This document shows, one piece after another, positions 1-8,103 of a DNA stretch of 64,000 nt. The DNA lies in NCBI RefSeq assembly GCF_003443735.1, contig NZ_CP031969.1, positions 2,666,001 through 2,730,000 of the forward strand, read 5' to 3'. Source of the DNA: Streptomyces sp. CC0208. GTDB taxonomy: Bacteria > Actinomycetota > Actinomycetes > Streptomycetales > Streptomycetaceae. The notes beneath the pieces were generated by a model, which searched no databases, was not told where the DNA came from, and saw only the letters and a program-made list of their open reading frames with translations. Each line of letters starts with the position of its first letter. The stretch's first letter is position 1. The translations under genes and the position numbers were made by a program.

Positions 1-927
1 GAGCTTGAGGGGGACGGTCTCAGCGGCCTCGGAGGCCGCCTTGTCCTTGAGGGTGTGCACCCGGACGGTCCGTGTGGTGCCGGAGGCGGTGCCTGCGGGG
101 AAGGTGAACTCGCCCTTGAGGGGGGTGTAGTCGGAGGCCGAGGCGGAGCCGCCGGCGGTCTCGTAGGCGACGGTCACGGGCTCGTCGATCGGGGCGGAGC
201 CGGTGGTGGCGACGGTGACCTTCACGGTGGCCGTGCCGCCCTCCTTGACCGGGTACACGGCGGAATCGGTGAGCACCGAGGCGCGCAGCGACTGGTCGGC
301 CCTGCCGTACAACTCGACGCCGTCCATGGCGAATCGGCCCGCCGCGCCGACGGGGAGCGTGAGGCCGTAGCCCCACATCGCCGTCAGCCCCAGGACGTGG
401 TCGATGCCGCCGACGGGCTGGTAGTCGGTCCGGTACACGAAGTCCGTAAAGGGGATCTCGATCTGCTTCCAGCCGGTGAAGTCGTCGGTGAAGGACGTCG
501 TCCACAGCTCGGACGCCTCACCGTTGGCGCCGCCGTCCTTGAGCTCGAAGGCGATTTTCTTGCCGTTGTCCTGGCCGTCCCACCAGAAGCGGATGCCCTT
601 GTGGGCGGACCAGTCGTGGGCGGGTTCGGCGAAGGCGAAGTCGTGAGTGAAGCCGCCGTAGCCGCTGATGTCGTAGGTGCCGGAGAGGACCTGGTCTCCC
701 TCCGGCGCGTCAACTCTGCTGCTGAGCCGGAGAGTTGGCGGGTCGTCAGTGTCGCTGCCCCAGGTGAAGAGGCCGCCCGCAGGCGGGTTGGCGAAGGGGA
801 CTTCACCCTCGAAGCGGTCCACGGGGACCGGGGGCAGATCGTCGGCGGCGCGCGCGGAGGCGAACGGCAGCAGGGCGGCCAGCAGGGTGGCGGAGGCGAG
901 CAGGGCGGTTCTTCGTACGGAACGCAT
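1..927 (-). CDS. Secreted carbohydrate-binding protein, probable glycoside hydrolase N-terminal part (3' end outside window)
   Basis: The frame is open from an ATG at 927 to the window edge (309 codons seen), so the C-terminus is missing. The start is preceded by a GGGGGAAG ribosome site. Residues 1-28 form a Sec signal peptide (MRSVRR, then an Ala/Leu-rich core, cleavage near ARA|ADD). Residues about 30-205 resemble a CBM11/CIA30-type carbohydrate-binding domain (the VDRFEGEVPFANP start and FKLKD-like FELKD are typical). Residues about 215-309 resemble a Calx-beta domain (EGGTATVKVTV, later SASDYTPLKGEFTFPAG). In Streptomyces this domain order usually precedes a glycoside hydrolase catalytic domain, often GH3; that is inference, because the catalytic part lies outside. 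The protein would act outside the cell on polysaccharide. Confidence 0.8.
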   Translation of the reverse strand, partial: MRSVRRTALLASATLLAALLPFASARAADDLPPVPVDRFEGEVPFANPPAGGLFTWGSDTDDPPTLRLSSRVDAPEGDQVLSGTYDISGYGGFTHDFAFAEPAHDWSAHKGIRFWWDGQDNGKKIAFELKDGGANGEASELWTTSFTDDFTGWKQIEIPFTDFVYRTDYQPVGGIDHVLGLTAMWGYGLTLPVGAAGRFAMDGVELYGRADQSLRASVLTDSAVYPVKEGGTATVKVTVATTGSAPIDEPVTVAYETAGGSASASDYTPLKGEFTFPAGTASGTTRTVRVHTLKDKAASEAAETVPLKL

Positions 928-1004
928 GGAGCTTCCCCCTTGGCTCTCGTAATCCACTTGTGACTTACCTCGCGCCGTGAGTTAACTGGTAGCCCATAAG
1001 ACCG

Positions 1005-1325
1005 TCAAGACGGCAGGCAGGCGCGGAACTCACACCAGACGACTTTGCCCGGATCCCGTTCACGGATGCCCCAGTCGTCCGCCAGGGCCTCGACGAGGAG
1101 GAGGCCGCGGCCGCGTTCCACGTCCGGGGACGGGCACGCCGGGTGGATCTCGCCGGAGCCGCTGTCGTGGACCTCGACGCGGAGGACCCCGTCGGTGGCG
1201 AGGGTCAGTGCGAGTTGGAAGCAGCGGCCCGGCGGAACACCGTGCAGGAGGGCGTTGGTGGCGAGTTCGCTGACACAGAGCAACACGTCGTCGCTCCGCC
1301 GGGTCAGCCCCCAGTCGGCGAGGGT
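1005..1325 (-). pseudogene. Truncated anti-sigma-factor-type ATPase (HATPase_c, RsbW/SpoIIAB-like), 5' end lost
   Basis: The C-terminal ~107 residues of a GHKL ATPase are intact: N-box SELATNALLHG, G1 box EVHDSGSG, G2 box GRGLLLVEALADDWG. Homology stops at the residues ITLADWGL. The family normally has 30-40 more residues before this point. The open frame does continue to an ATG at 1433, but that extension is simply the antisense of the DUF5753 remnant on the opposite strand. I therefore read this as a gene that lost its promoter and 5' end in a deletion joining it to its neighbour near 1320-1330. A start at 1433 could still allow expression of a chimeric 142-residue protein. The relatives bind sigma or anti-anti-sigma factors. 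Confidence 0.7.
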
Positions 1326-1617
1326 GATGCGGGAGCAGATCCGCCAGATCCTGGAGTACACGGAACCGGTCCACATGAGCTTCCAGATCATGCCGATGGA
1401 GCGGACGCCGCACACCTGCCTGGACGGGCCCATGGTGCTACTGGAAACGCCCGAGTACGAGCGGTTGGTCTACTTGGAGGTGCAGCGTGCGAGTTTCCTC
1501 GTAGAGGATCGAGACGAGGTCAGCGACTATCACCTCCAGTATGGAATGCTCCGGTCACAGGCCCTCTCGCCGGACGAGAGCGTGCGCCTCTTGAACGGAC
1601 TTCTAGGAGAGTCATGA
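1324..1617 (+). pseudogene. Truncated XRE-family regulator: C-terminal DUF5753 fragment only
   Basis: The plus-strand frame encodes VMREQIRQILEY, then SFQIMP, then LDGPMVLLETPEYERLVYLE, and ends SPDESVRLLNGLLGES. This is the characteristic C-terminal third of the DUF5753 domain of WhiJ-like helix-turn-helix regulators (full length about 270-290 residues). The N-terminal HTH and most of DUF5753 are absent; upstream of about 1322 the frame enters the antisense of the ATPase gene. Its stop overlaps the ATG of the DUF397 gene (ATGA), the usual arrangement for this pair. Residual expression from an internal ATG at 1327 is possible, but no DNA-binding domain would be made. Confidence 0.75.
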
Positions 1618-1808
1618 GCACCGCAGACAACCTGACGTGGTTCAAGTCCAGTTACAGCGGCAGCCAGGGCGGCGACTGCGTCGAGGTCGCCGCCCAGCCG
1701 TCCGCCGTCCACGTGCGCGACTCCAAGAACACCGGTCTGAACTTCACTGTCATGTCGGGCACTTGGGCCGCTTTCCTCGGGCTCGCTCGGCGGGGCGGTC
1801 ACATCTAG
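1614..1808 (+). CDS. DUF397 small protein (WhiJ-partner type)
   Basis: A 64-residue protein with the family signature: WFKSSYSGSQGGDCVEVA, then VHVRDSK, then TWAAFLGL (family pattern W-x-K-S-S-x-S, G-x-C-V-E-V-A, V-R-D-S-K). DUF397 proteins act together with DUF5753/HTH regulators in developmental control in Streptomyces; some bind or antagonise their partner. Here the partner gene directly upstream, overlapping by ATGA, is only a 3' fragment, so this member is orphaned locally and may lack its promoter. Coding quality is intact with no frameshift. Confidence 0.85.
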   Translation: MSTADNLTWFKSSYSGSQGGDCVEVAAQPSAVHVRDSKNTGLNFTVMSGTWAAFLGLARRGGHI

Positions 1809-2189
1809 GGGAGTGCATCGGCTCACGGAAGCGGGCCACCGCGAGGGGCACCTTGTCACCGCACAGCGCCCGCGCAGCCCTCGACACCGTTCGTTGGTGT
1901 GCTGGGGTGAGGGGGCCGTCCCTGACCAGCACGCCCACCGGTCCGGAGGAGTCCGGGCGGAACGTGTCCGGGTGGGAGACGTCGGGAAGTCGACGGCCCG
2001 TCGACGCCGAGTTCCCGCTGTTCTCGCCGCCCGCGGACTGGCACGTCCTCCCGGTGGGTGAGCAACGACTGCTGCCCGGACACACTTATCGACTCGCCTT
2101 CGGCAAGGACGAGTACAACTACAAGGCCGGTGCCGCCGCCCAGCCGCCCGCATCCACGATTCCAGCAACCCCGGCGGCACGGCCGTGAT
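1809..2189. other. Gene-free 380-bp stretch with probable coding remnants
   Basis: No convincing complete gene is present. On the minus strand about 1826-1950 reads well as coding sequence (GVLVRDGPLTPAHQRTVS, later KVPLAVARF). On the plus strand about 2036-2130 also reads well (DWHVLPVGEQRLLPGHTY, then FGKDEYNYK). Both have the third-position G/C bias of real genes, but neither can be joined to a proper start and stop, and I do not recognise the families. Together with the broken genes just upstream this suggests a decayed segment. Confidence 0.45.
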
Positions 2190-3794
2190 CTACTCCGCGG
2201 GCTCCACCCCGGCCCGCAGCAGACCGTACGTGTACGCGTCCTCCAGGGCCTGCCAGGACGCCGCGATCACGTTCTCCGCGACGCCCACCGTCGACCACTC
2301 GCCCGTGCCGTCCGACGTGGAGATCAGGACGCGGGTGGTGGACTGGGTGCCGTGGACGCCCTCCAGGATGCGGACCTTGTAGTCGACGAGGTCGAGCTTG
2401 GCGAGCTGGGGGTAGATCTTCTCCAGGGCCACGCGCAGGGCGCGGTCGAGGGCGTTGACCGGGCCGTTGCCCTCCGCCGTGGCGACGATGCGCTCGCCCT
2501 TGGCGAAGAGCTTGACCGTGGCCTCGTTGGCGTGGGTGCCGTCGGGGCGGTCCTCGACGATCGCGCGCCAGGACTCGACGGAGAAGTACTTCAGCGGCCT
2601 GCCCTCGACCTCGCCGCGCAGCAGCAGCTCGAAGGAGGCGTCGGCGGCCTCGTACGTGTAGCCCTTGAGCTCGCGCTCCTTGACCCGTTCGACGACCCGG
2701 CCGACCAGCTCGCGGTCGCCGCCGAGGTCGACGCCGAGTTCCTTGCCCTTGAGCTCGATCGAGGCGCGGCCCGCCATGTCGGAGACCAGCATCCGCATGG
2801 TGTTGCCGACCTGCTCGGGGTCGATGTGCTGGTAGAGGTCAGGGTCGACCTTGATCGCGGAGGCGTGCAGGCCGGCCTTGTGGGCGAAGGCCGAGACGCC
2901 CACGTAGGGCTGGTGGGTGGAGGGGGTGAGGTTGACGACCTCGGCGATGGCGTGGGAGATGCGGGTCATCTCGCGGAGCTTGCCGTCGGGGAGGACCTTC
3001 TTGCCGTACTTCAGCTCCAGGGCCGCGACGACCGGGAACAGGTTCGCGTTGCCGACGCGCTCGCCGTAGCCGTTCGCCGTGCACTGGACGTGGGTCGCGC
3101 CCGCGTCCACGGCGGCGAGGGTGTTGGCGACCGCGCAGCCGGTGTCGTCCTGGGTGTGGATGCCGAGGCGGGCGCCGGTGTCGGCGAGGACGGTGGACAC
3201 CACGGCCTGGATCTGCGCCGGGAGCATGCCGCCGTTGGTGTCGCAGAGGATGACGACGGAGGCGCCGGCCTCGGAGGCGGTCCGTACGACGGCCTTCGCG
3301 TACTCCGGGTTCGCGCGGTACCCGTCGAAGAAGTGCTCGCAGTCGACGAAGACCCGGCGGTCCTGCGACACCAGGTACGACACCGTGTCGCGGACCATCT
3401 CCAGGTTCTCGTCCAGCGTGGTGCGCAGCGCGAGCTCGACATGGCGGTCGTGCGACTTGGCGACCAGGGTGATCACGTCGGCGCCGGAGTCCAGGAGGGC
3501 CTTGACCTGGGGGTCCTCCGAGGCCTTGGCGCCCGCTCGGCGGGTCGCGCCGAAGGCGACCAGCTGGGCGTGCTTGAAGTCGATCTCCTGACGGGCGCGG
3601 GCGAAGAACTCGGTGTCCCGCGGGTTCGCGCCGGGCCAGCCGCCCTCGATGAAGCCCACGCCGAAGTCGTCCAGGTGCCGTGCGATGGCCAGCTTGTCCG
3701 CGACGGTGAGGTTGATGCCCTCCCGCTGGGCGCCGTCGCGCAGGGTGGTGTCGAAGACGTGGAACTGATCGTCGAGCTCGCTGGTTGCGGTCAT
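2190..3794 (-). CDS. cimA: (R)-citramalate synthase CimA
   Basis: A 534-residue DRE-TIM metallolyase of the isopropylmalate-synthase family. It condenses pyruvate with acetyl-CoA to citramalate, the first step of the threonine-independent route to 2-oxobutyrate and isoleucine; cytoplasmic. The N-terminus has FDTTLRDGAQREG (catalytic Arg/Asp and the metal site), with further active-site pieces FIEGGWPGANP, CDTNGGMLP and GIHTQDDTGCAVANT (HxH-type region). A C-terminal LeuA regulatory domain is present (YKVRILEG, then AENVIAASWQAL), so feedback inhibition by isoleucine is likely. Length and the paired N- and C-terminal signatures fit CimA rather than LeuA. The ATG at 3794 has AGGAGCC upstream. 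The gene is single; an attenuator-like hairpin lies about 110 nt upstream. Confidence 0.93.
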   Translation of the reverse strand: MTATSELDDQFHVFDTTLRDGAQREGINLTVADKLAIARHLDDFGVGFIEGGWPGANPRDTEFFARARQEIDFKHAQLVAFGATRRAGAKASEDPQVKALLDSGADVITLVAKSHDRHVELALRTTLDENLEMVRDTVSYLVSQDRRVFVDCEHFFDGYRANPEYAKAVVRTASEAGASVVILCDTNGGMLPAQIQAVVSTVLADTGARLGIHTQDDTGCAVANTLAAVDAGATHVQCTANGYGERVGNANLFPVVAALELKYGKKVLPDGKLREMTRISHAIAEVVNLTPSTHQPYVGVSAFAHKAGLHASAIKVDPDLYQHIDPEQVGNTMRMLVSDMAGRASIELKGKELGVDLGGDRELVGRVVERVKERELKGYTYEAADASFELLLRGEVEGRPLKYFSVESWRAIVEDRPDGTHANEATVKLFAKGERIVATAEGNGPVNALDRALRVALEKIYPQLAKLDLVDYKVRILEGVHGTQSTTRVLISTSDGTGEWSTVGVAENVIAASWQALEDAYTYGLLRAGVEPAE

Positions 3795-3907
3795 GGTCTC
3801 AAGGCTCCTGAGGATTTGGATCTCGGTCGTACCGGAATGACCGGCTCCACCGCCCCCACATACTCCCTCGCGCTCTCACATCCGGCTGCGGGTGGGCCAG
3901 AAATGCG

Positions 3908-3932
3908 AAAAACCCCTCGCGGGTGCGAGAGG
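3908..3932 (-). terminator. Hairpin plus U-tract in the cimA leader (possible attenuator)
   Basis: Read on the minus strand, CCTCTCG and CGAGGGG form a 7-bp stem with a 6-nt loop, followed directly by TTTTT. It lies 114-138 nt upstream of the cimA start and downstream of the strong terminator of the preceding gene, so it is not needed to end that transcript. Placement and shape match the attenuator seen ahead of ilvB in this same window. Attenuation is inferred. Confidence 0.5.
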
Positions 3933-3987
3933 TCTGCGCGCGGGTCGAGGACGACGGTGTCCGCCCGTACCTGGTCGTACGTGGCGG

Positions 3988-4023
3988 TCACTGCGGACCG
4001 GCGCGCCTGCTGCCAATAATCAT
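3988..4023 (-). promoter_or_regulatory. Possible 11-residue leader peptide MIIGSRRAGPQ ahead of cimA
   Basis: On the minus strand an ATG at 4023 opens a 12-codon frame that begins Met-Ile-Ile, using two ATT codons, which are rare in this genome, and ends at TGA 3990-3988. It lies 56 nt before the hairpin/U-tract at 3908-3932. Isoleucine is the end product of the CimA pathway, so Ile codons in a leader make sense. Against it: no good ribosome site, and the terminator at 4033-4071 leaves almost no room for a promoter. Low confidence. Confidence 0.25.
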
Positions 4024-4032
4024 GGCGAACGA

Positions 4033-4071
4033 GAGCACGGGGGCAGTCTGGCACAGACTGCCCCCGTGCTC
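4033..4071 (-). terminator. Perfect 18-bp stem terminator after the PD40 gene
   Basis: Arms GAGCACGGGGGCAGTCTG (4033-4050) and its exact complement (4054-4071) with a 3-nt loop. It starts 34 nt after the stop of the minus-strand PD40 gene. No T-tract follows, as is common for Streptomyces terminators. Confidence 0.75.
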
Positions 4072-4104
4072 ACCCTCCGTCTCAGGATGCGAGCACTGTG
4101 CTGC

Positions 4105-5319
4105 TCATCGGACGTGTCGTACGAACGCGTCGGCGCCGTCGTTGGTGTCGCCGGCCGGGATCAGCGTCGGGTCGGACGACCGGAAGAGGATCCGGCGGGC
4201 GCCGTCGGCGATCCGGCCCGGCAGGACGTCGGCCGTCGCGGTGCCGCCGGTCGTGTCGGGGGTGACGAGGGTGGTGGTGCCCTTCTTCAGGTCCCGCAGG
4301 TAGACGGGGTACTCCTTGCCGTACCGGCTGCCGGGCTCGGTCACCTCCGACGTGAAGGTGAGGTAGCGGCCGTCGGCGCTGATCGCCGCGTTGCGGGTAT
4401 GGACCTCGCCGGGGCCGCCCTGGGTGCCGTGGATGCGCTGGTTGGTGCCGGTCCGAAGGGTGTGCACGAACACGTTCCAGCTCGCGTCGGTGTCGCCGGG
4501 GACCAGGTGCGTGTCCCGGGACTCGAAGACGACCGTACGGCCGTCGCCGCTGATGGACGGGTTCAGCGACTCCTTCTCGGTCCCCGAGCCGTCGTAGGAG
4601 CGGTCGATCTGGGTGTGCTCGCCGGTCGTCCGGTCGTACATCCAGACGTCGCCCCAGTCGTCGCCGCGCGGGCCGTTGGCGTAGTTGTACTGGTAGACGA
4701 TCCGGCGCCCGTCGTCGCTGACCGTCGGCTGGTAGGCGTTGCGCGGCTCCCAGGTCGGCCTGGGGTGGCTGATCCGCTCGGTGGTGCCCTTGATGCGGTC
4801 GCGCAGGAAGACCACGCTGGTGTGCTCGGCCGAGTCCTGGAGGGTGTAGACGGCGTAGCGGCCGTCGGGGCTGACGGAGATCTCGGCGGGCCGCCCGGTG
4901 AAGCCCTCGGGGACCTCGATACCGAACCCGACCCGCTGGCCCGTCGCGATGTCGTGGATCCACACCTCCGAGGACTCCGCGCCGTACTCGGCGTAGACGT
5001 ACCGGCCGTCGTTCAGGACCGCCACCAGTCCGCCGAAGCCCGCGAAGCGGAGCTTGCCGGTGTGCGGGTCGCGCAGGTACATCCCGCCGTGCGGCACGTT
5101 CGGGTCCAGGTCCTCGGCGTCCGAGGCCAGGGCGATGTGGCGGCCGTCGCGGCTGATGACCGCGGTGCGTGTCTCGCCGTTGCCCGCCTTCCCCTCCGGG
5201 GTGACGCTGACCGGCTCGGTGTACGGGGCCCTGGGTGCGGCGCTCGCCGCGGGTCCCGTGAGTGCCGCGGTGGCGAGGGCCGCCAGGATCGCGGCCGCCA
5301 GGCGCTTCTTGCGGTGCAT
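4105..5319 (-). CDS. Secreted TolB/PD40-type beta-propeller protein (404 aa)
   Basis: An exported protein built from repeated propeller blades. The signal peptide is MHRKKRLAAAILAAL then an Ala-rich core ending near SAAPRA. PD40-like repeats read (V/I)S(R/P/A)DGR(H/Y)(I/V/L)(A/V/T)(L/V/F), for example ISRDGRHIALAS, VSPDGRYAVYTL, ISADGRYLTFTS, each followed by a strand naming a YLRDL or VFVHTL motif. No enzyme signature is visible; such proteins usually bind ligands outside the cell. I prefer the ATG at 5319, which has GGGGGA 7 nt upstream and begins a good signal peptide; an in-frame ATG at 5349 overlaps the stop of the upstream gene. It is the second gene of a pair with a larger paralogue and ends in the same GDTNxxADxF motif. 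Confidence 0.8.
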   Translation of the reverse strand: MHRKKRLAAAILAALATAALTGPAASAAPRAPYTEPVSVTPEGKAGNGETRTAVISRDGRHIALASDAEDLDPNVPHGGMYLRDPHTGKLRFAGFGGLVAVLNDGRYVYAEYGAESSEVWIHDIATGQRVGFGIEVPEGFTGRPAEISVSPDGRYAVYTLQDSAEHTSVVFLRDRIKGTTERISHPRPTWEPRNAYQPTVSDDGRRIVYQYNYANGPRGDDWGDVWMYDRTTGEHTQIDRSYDGSGTEKESLNPSISGDGRTVVFESRDTHLVPGDTDASWNVFVHTLRTGTNQRIHGTQGGPGEVHTRNAAISADGRYLTFTSEVTEPGSRYGKEYPVYLRDLKKGTTTLVTPDTTGGTATADVLPGRIADGARRILFRSSDPTLIPAGDTNDGADAFVRHVR

Positions 5320-5345
5320 GGTTGTTCCCCCGTGGTTGGTCGTTG

Positions 5346-7397
5346 TCATTGCACTGTCCGCAGGAACACGTCCGACACCCCGTTGGTGTCCCCCTCCACC
5401 AGATCGGGTGACGCCGACTCGAACGCGACGACTGTGCCGTCGGCGTTGACCGAGGGGTGCCCGGCCGGCAGGTCGTTGCGGCCGCCCCAGCGGTCGACGC
5501 TGACCAACTGTCGCTTTCCTGTGGCGAGTTCGAGCAGGTGGACGGAGCGGCCCGTGGTGTACGCGACCCGGGTGCCGTCTCCCGAGAGCGAAGGCTGGGT
5601 GCCACCGACCCGGGTGGTCGTGCCGGTGTCGAGGTCGCGGACGTAGGAGTCGCGGCCGCGCTGGTAGGCGACCTTGCGGCCGTCCGCGGCGAGCGAGGGT
5701 GCCGCCGCCTGGGCCGCGACCCTCTCCAGGCTCCCGGTGTCCAGGTCACGGACGTACACGGAGCCGCCCTGCTCGAAGGCGATGTACCGGCCGCCGTAGT
5801 TGATGGACGGGTTGCCCGCCGCTCCGCCCGTGGACGCGCTGACCACGTCGGTGTCGCCGCCGTTGAACTTGAAGCGGTAGACGCGGGGTTGCGGGTCCGG
5901 GTCGGTGTCGCCGGCGGGCAGGGTCGCCGCGTAGGTGAGCCACTGGCAGGTGGGGTCCACCACGGGCTGTCCCATCCAGGTGAAGCGGACGCCCTGGTAG
6001 GAGCCCAGGCTGGTGAGCTTGCCGACCGAGCGGTTGCGGACGTGGATACCCGGGCCGCCGTCGGGGGCATAGGGGCCCACGTAGCCGACCATGCGTCCGC
6101 TGTAGCAGGGGGCGCCCTCGGACGAGGGCTTCTGGCCGACGGAGTTGACCTGCGAGACGCCGCCAGGGGCGTTCACGAACACATCGCCCTCCGACGTGAA
6201 GGTGACGACCTTGTTCTCCCCCATCACCGGGTCGTACGACGCCCCGGACAGCTGCCGGCCGTCACGTGTCGTGCTGACGCGCTCGGTGACGGACGGCATC
6301 GGCGCCGGGTTCCTGCGCAGTTCGCCGGAGAAGACGAAGACGTCGGACTCCGCGTTGGTGTCGCCCGGCACGAGGTGGGAGGCCGTCGAACTGAACACCA
6401 CGGAGCGCCCCTTGGCGGCCAGCATGTCCGGTCCCGGCTGGGCGGGCCCGGGGAGGGCGGCTCCGCGCAGCCCCGTGCGCAGGTCGCGCACCCGCGTGCC
6501 GTCCTCGCCGGAGACGACCGCGTACCGGCCGTCCGCGGTGGCCGCGTGGGGATTCCCGTCGGCCACGCGCTTCGACTCTCCCGTGCGCAGGTCATGGACG
6601 TACAGGCCGCTCTCGGCGTCGAGCAGGACGCGGCGGCCGTCGGCGGTGATGCGGACCAGGTAGGCGACTCCGAGTCCCGTGTCCACCTGGGTCCGCTCGC
6701 CTGTCGTCCGGTCCTTGACGTAGACGTCGACGGGATCCTCGTCGCTGTCGGCGCGGACCGCGTAGGCGACCCGGTTCCCGTCGCCGCTCACCGAGGCCCC
6801 GGCCTTCTGGCCCTCCTCGGCCGGCGAGACCAGTTCGTCGGTGCCGGTGGCGGTGTCGCGGACGTACAGGAACCGGGTGTTCTCCGGGCCGTTGCGGTTG
6901 CCGACGGTGTACGCGACGTGCGTGCCGTCCGGGCTGATCGACTCCGCCCGGCCCAACTCTGCGGAGCCTGGTGGGTCCTGCGGCCACAGCTTCTCCGTAC
7001 GGCCGGTGGCGCGGTCGTACAGGTAGGGGGCCAGGAAGCGGGTGCCCGCCGAGAAGGCGATACGGCTTCCGTCGGCGCTCGGCGCCGGTGAGCCGTAGGT
7101 GTAGCCACTACCGAGGCCGATCTTCGTGAGGCCGCCCCCGGACACGTCCTTCACCAGCAGGCACGGCGCGAATTGCGCGCAGCCGAAGCTCGGGGCGCGG
7201 GACACAAACGCGACGGTGCGGCCGTCGGCGCTGATCGCGGCGTCGCCCGACGGTCCGTCGGCCTGGCTGCCGTCGGCGGCGGTGCTGACACGGTCGACGT
7301 GCGGTCCGGCAGGTGCGGTGGATTCGGCAGAGGCATGGGTGCCGGTGAACGCGACAAGCAGGGCCGCGCCTAAGAGGCACACGGCGGCTCTGGACAT
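5346..7397 (-). CDS. Secreted TolB/PD40-type beta-propeller protein (683 aa)
   Basis: The larger paralogue of the downstream gene. The start ATG at 7397 has GGGGGAA upstream; the signal peptide is MSRAAVCLLGAALLVAF with cleavage near ASAES. The rest is a long array of PD40 blades (ISADGRTVAFVSR, PSADGSRIAFSAG, ISPDGTHVAYTVG, ITADGRRVLLDAE, PSLSGDGTRVAYT), probably two propellers. The C-terminus VEGDTNGVSDVFLRTV matches the end of the smaller protein. The two genes overlap or nearly touch (stop 5346, next ATG 5349 or 5319) and are probably co-transcribed. No catalytic residues recognised; role unknown, likely extracellular binding. Confidence 0.82.
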   Translation of the reverse strand: MSRAAVCLLGAALLVAFTGTHASAESTAPAGPHVDRVSTAADGSQADGPSGDAAISADGRTVAFVSRAPSFGCAQFAPCLLVKDVSGGGLTKIGLGSGYTYGSPAPSADGSRIAFSAGTRFLAPYLYDRATGRTEKLWPQDPPGSAELGRAESISPDGTHVAYTVGNRNGPENTRFLYVRDTATGTDELVSPAEEGQKAGASVSGDGNRVAYAVRADSDEDPVDVYVKDRTTGERTQVDTGLGVAYLVRITADGRRVLLDAESGLYVHDLRTGESKRVADGNPHAATADGRYAVVSGEDGTRVRDLRTGLRGAALPGPAQPGPDMLAAKGRSVVFSSTASHLVPGDTNAESDVFVFSGELRRNPAPMPSVTERVSTTRDGRQLSGASYDPVMGENKVVTFTSEGDVFVNAPGGVSQVNSVGQKPSSEGAPCYSGRMVGYVGPYAPDGGPGIHVRNRSVGKLTSLGSYQGVRFTWMGQPVVDPTCQWLTYAATLPAGDTDPDPQPRVYRFKFNGGDTDVVSASTGGAAGNPSINYGGRYIAFEQGGSVYVRDLDTGSLERVAAQAAAPSLAADGRKVAYQRGRDSYVRDLDTGTTTRVGGTQPSLSGDGTRVAYTTGRSVHLLELATGKRQLVSVDRWGGRNDLPAGHPSVNADGTVVAFESASPDLVEGDTNGVSDVFLRTVQ

Positions 7398-7500
7398 GTT
7401 TCCCCCTGTGGTGTCCAAGGACGCTTGTGGTCCTTTCGAGGCAAACGCACCACCGGCCACAGGGTCAATCGGCTTTATTGCGTACAACCCGGACGGAAGG

Positions 7501-8103
7501 TCACGCGTCCGCGAGGAGGGCGTCGACGAGGAACTGCCGTACGTGGCCGAGAATCGTCCCCCGGTCGGTCCCGCGCAGCCCGATCGCCACGTGGATGGAG
7601 AACCCGTCGAGCAGGGCCCGCAGCCGGGTCGCGAAGCGGTCCGGGTCCACGGCCCGGAACTCCCCCCGCGAGACCCCCTCCGCGAGCAGGGCGACCAGGT
7701 CCCGGTGCCAGGCACCCTCGATGGCAGCCTGCCGGTCACGCGCGTCGGCGTCGGCGTTCTGCGAGCGGTTCCAGACCTCCAGCCAGAGGGTCCAGTGGGG
7801 GTCGCGGTGCCCGTCGGGGACGTACAGGTCGACGTACGCGTCGAGCCGTTCGCGGGCGGTCGCCGTGCGGGTGAGCAGCCGGGCGCGCTCGGCGCCGAGC
7901 CGTCCCTCGCTCCACTCCAGGGTCTGGAGCAGCAGTTCGTCCTTGGAGCGGAAGTAGTAGAGGAGGTGTCCGCTGCTCATGCCGACCTCGCGGCCGAGCG
8001 CCGCCATGGTGAGCTTCTCCAGACCGCGCTCGGCGATCATCTCCATGGCTGCGGCGAGGATCCGCTCACGCGGCGGGGCGGGGGTGCGGCGAGGGGTGCT
8101 CAT
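7501..8103 (-). CDS. TetR-family transcriptional regulator
   Basis: A 200-residue TetR regulator. The N-terminal HTH reads RERILAAAMEMIAERGLEKLTMAALGREVGMSSGHLLYYFRSKDELL, given here only to show the typical TetR helix 1-3 pattern with the recognition segment SSGHLLYYF; the C-terminal ~140 residues are the ligand/dimer domain. It is the last gene of the ureAB-ureC-agmatine deiminase operon (ATGA overlap with the gene before). That context suggests it represses or activates this nitrogen operon, possibly through the palindrome at 12262-12280; the effector is unknown. Confidence 0.88.
   Translation of the reverse strand: MSTPRRTPAPPRERILAAAMEMIAERGLEKLTMAALGREVGMSSGHLLYYFRSKDELLLQTLEWSEGRLGAERARLLTRTATARERLDAYVDLYVPDGHRDPHWTLWLEVWNRSQNADADARDRQAAIEGAWHRDLVALLAEGVSRGEFRAVDPDRFATRLRALLDGFSIHVAIGLRGTDRGTILGHVRQFLVDALLADA

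Noticed and set aside
1635..1660. GGTTCAAGTCC, resembling a tRNA T-loop
   Set aside because: It lies inside the DUF397 gene encoding W-F-K-S-S; no acceptor or anticodon stems fit around it. No other tRNA-like structure was seen in the window.
2058..4019. A 653-codon plus-strand open frame opposite cimA
   Set aside because: Antisense of cimA with low-complexity composition and no recognisable motif.
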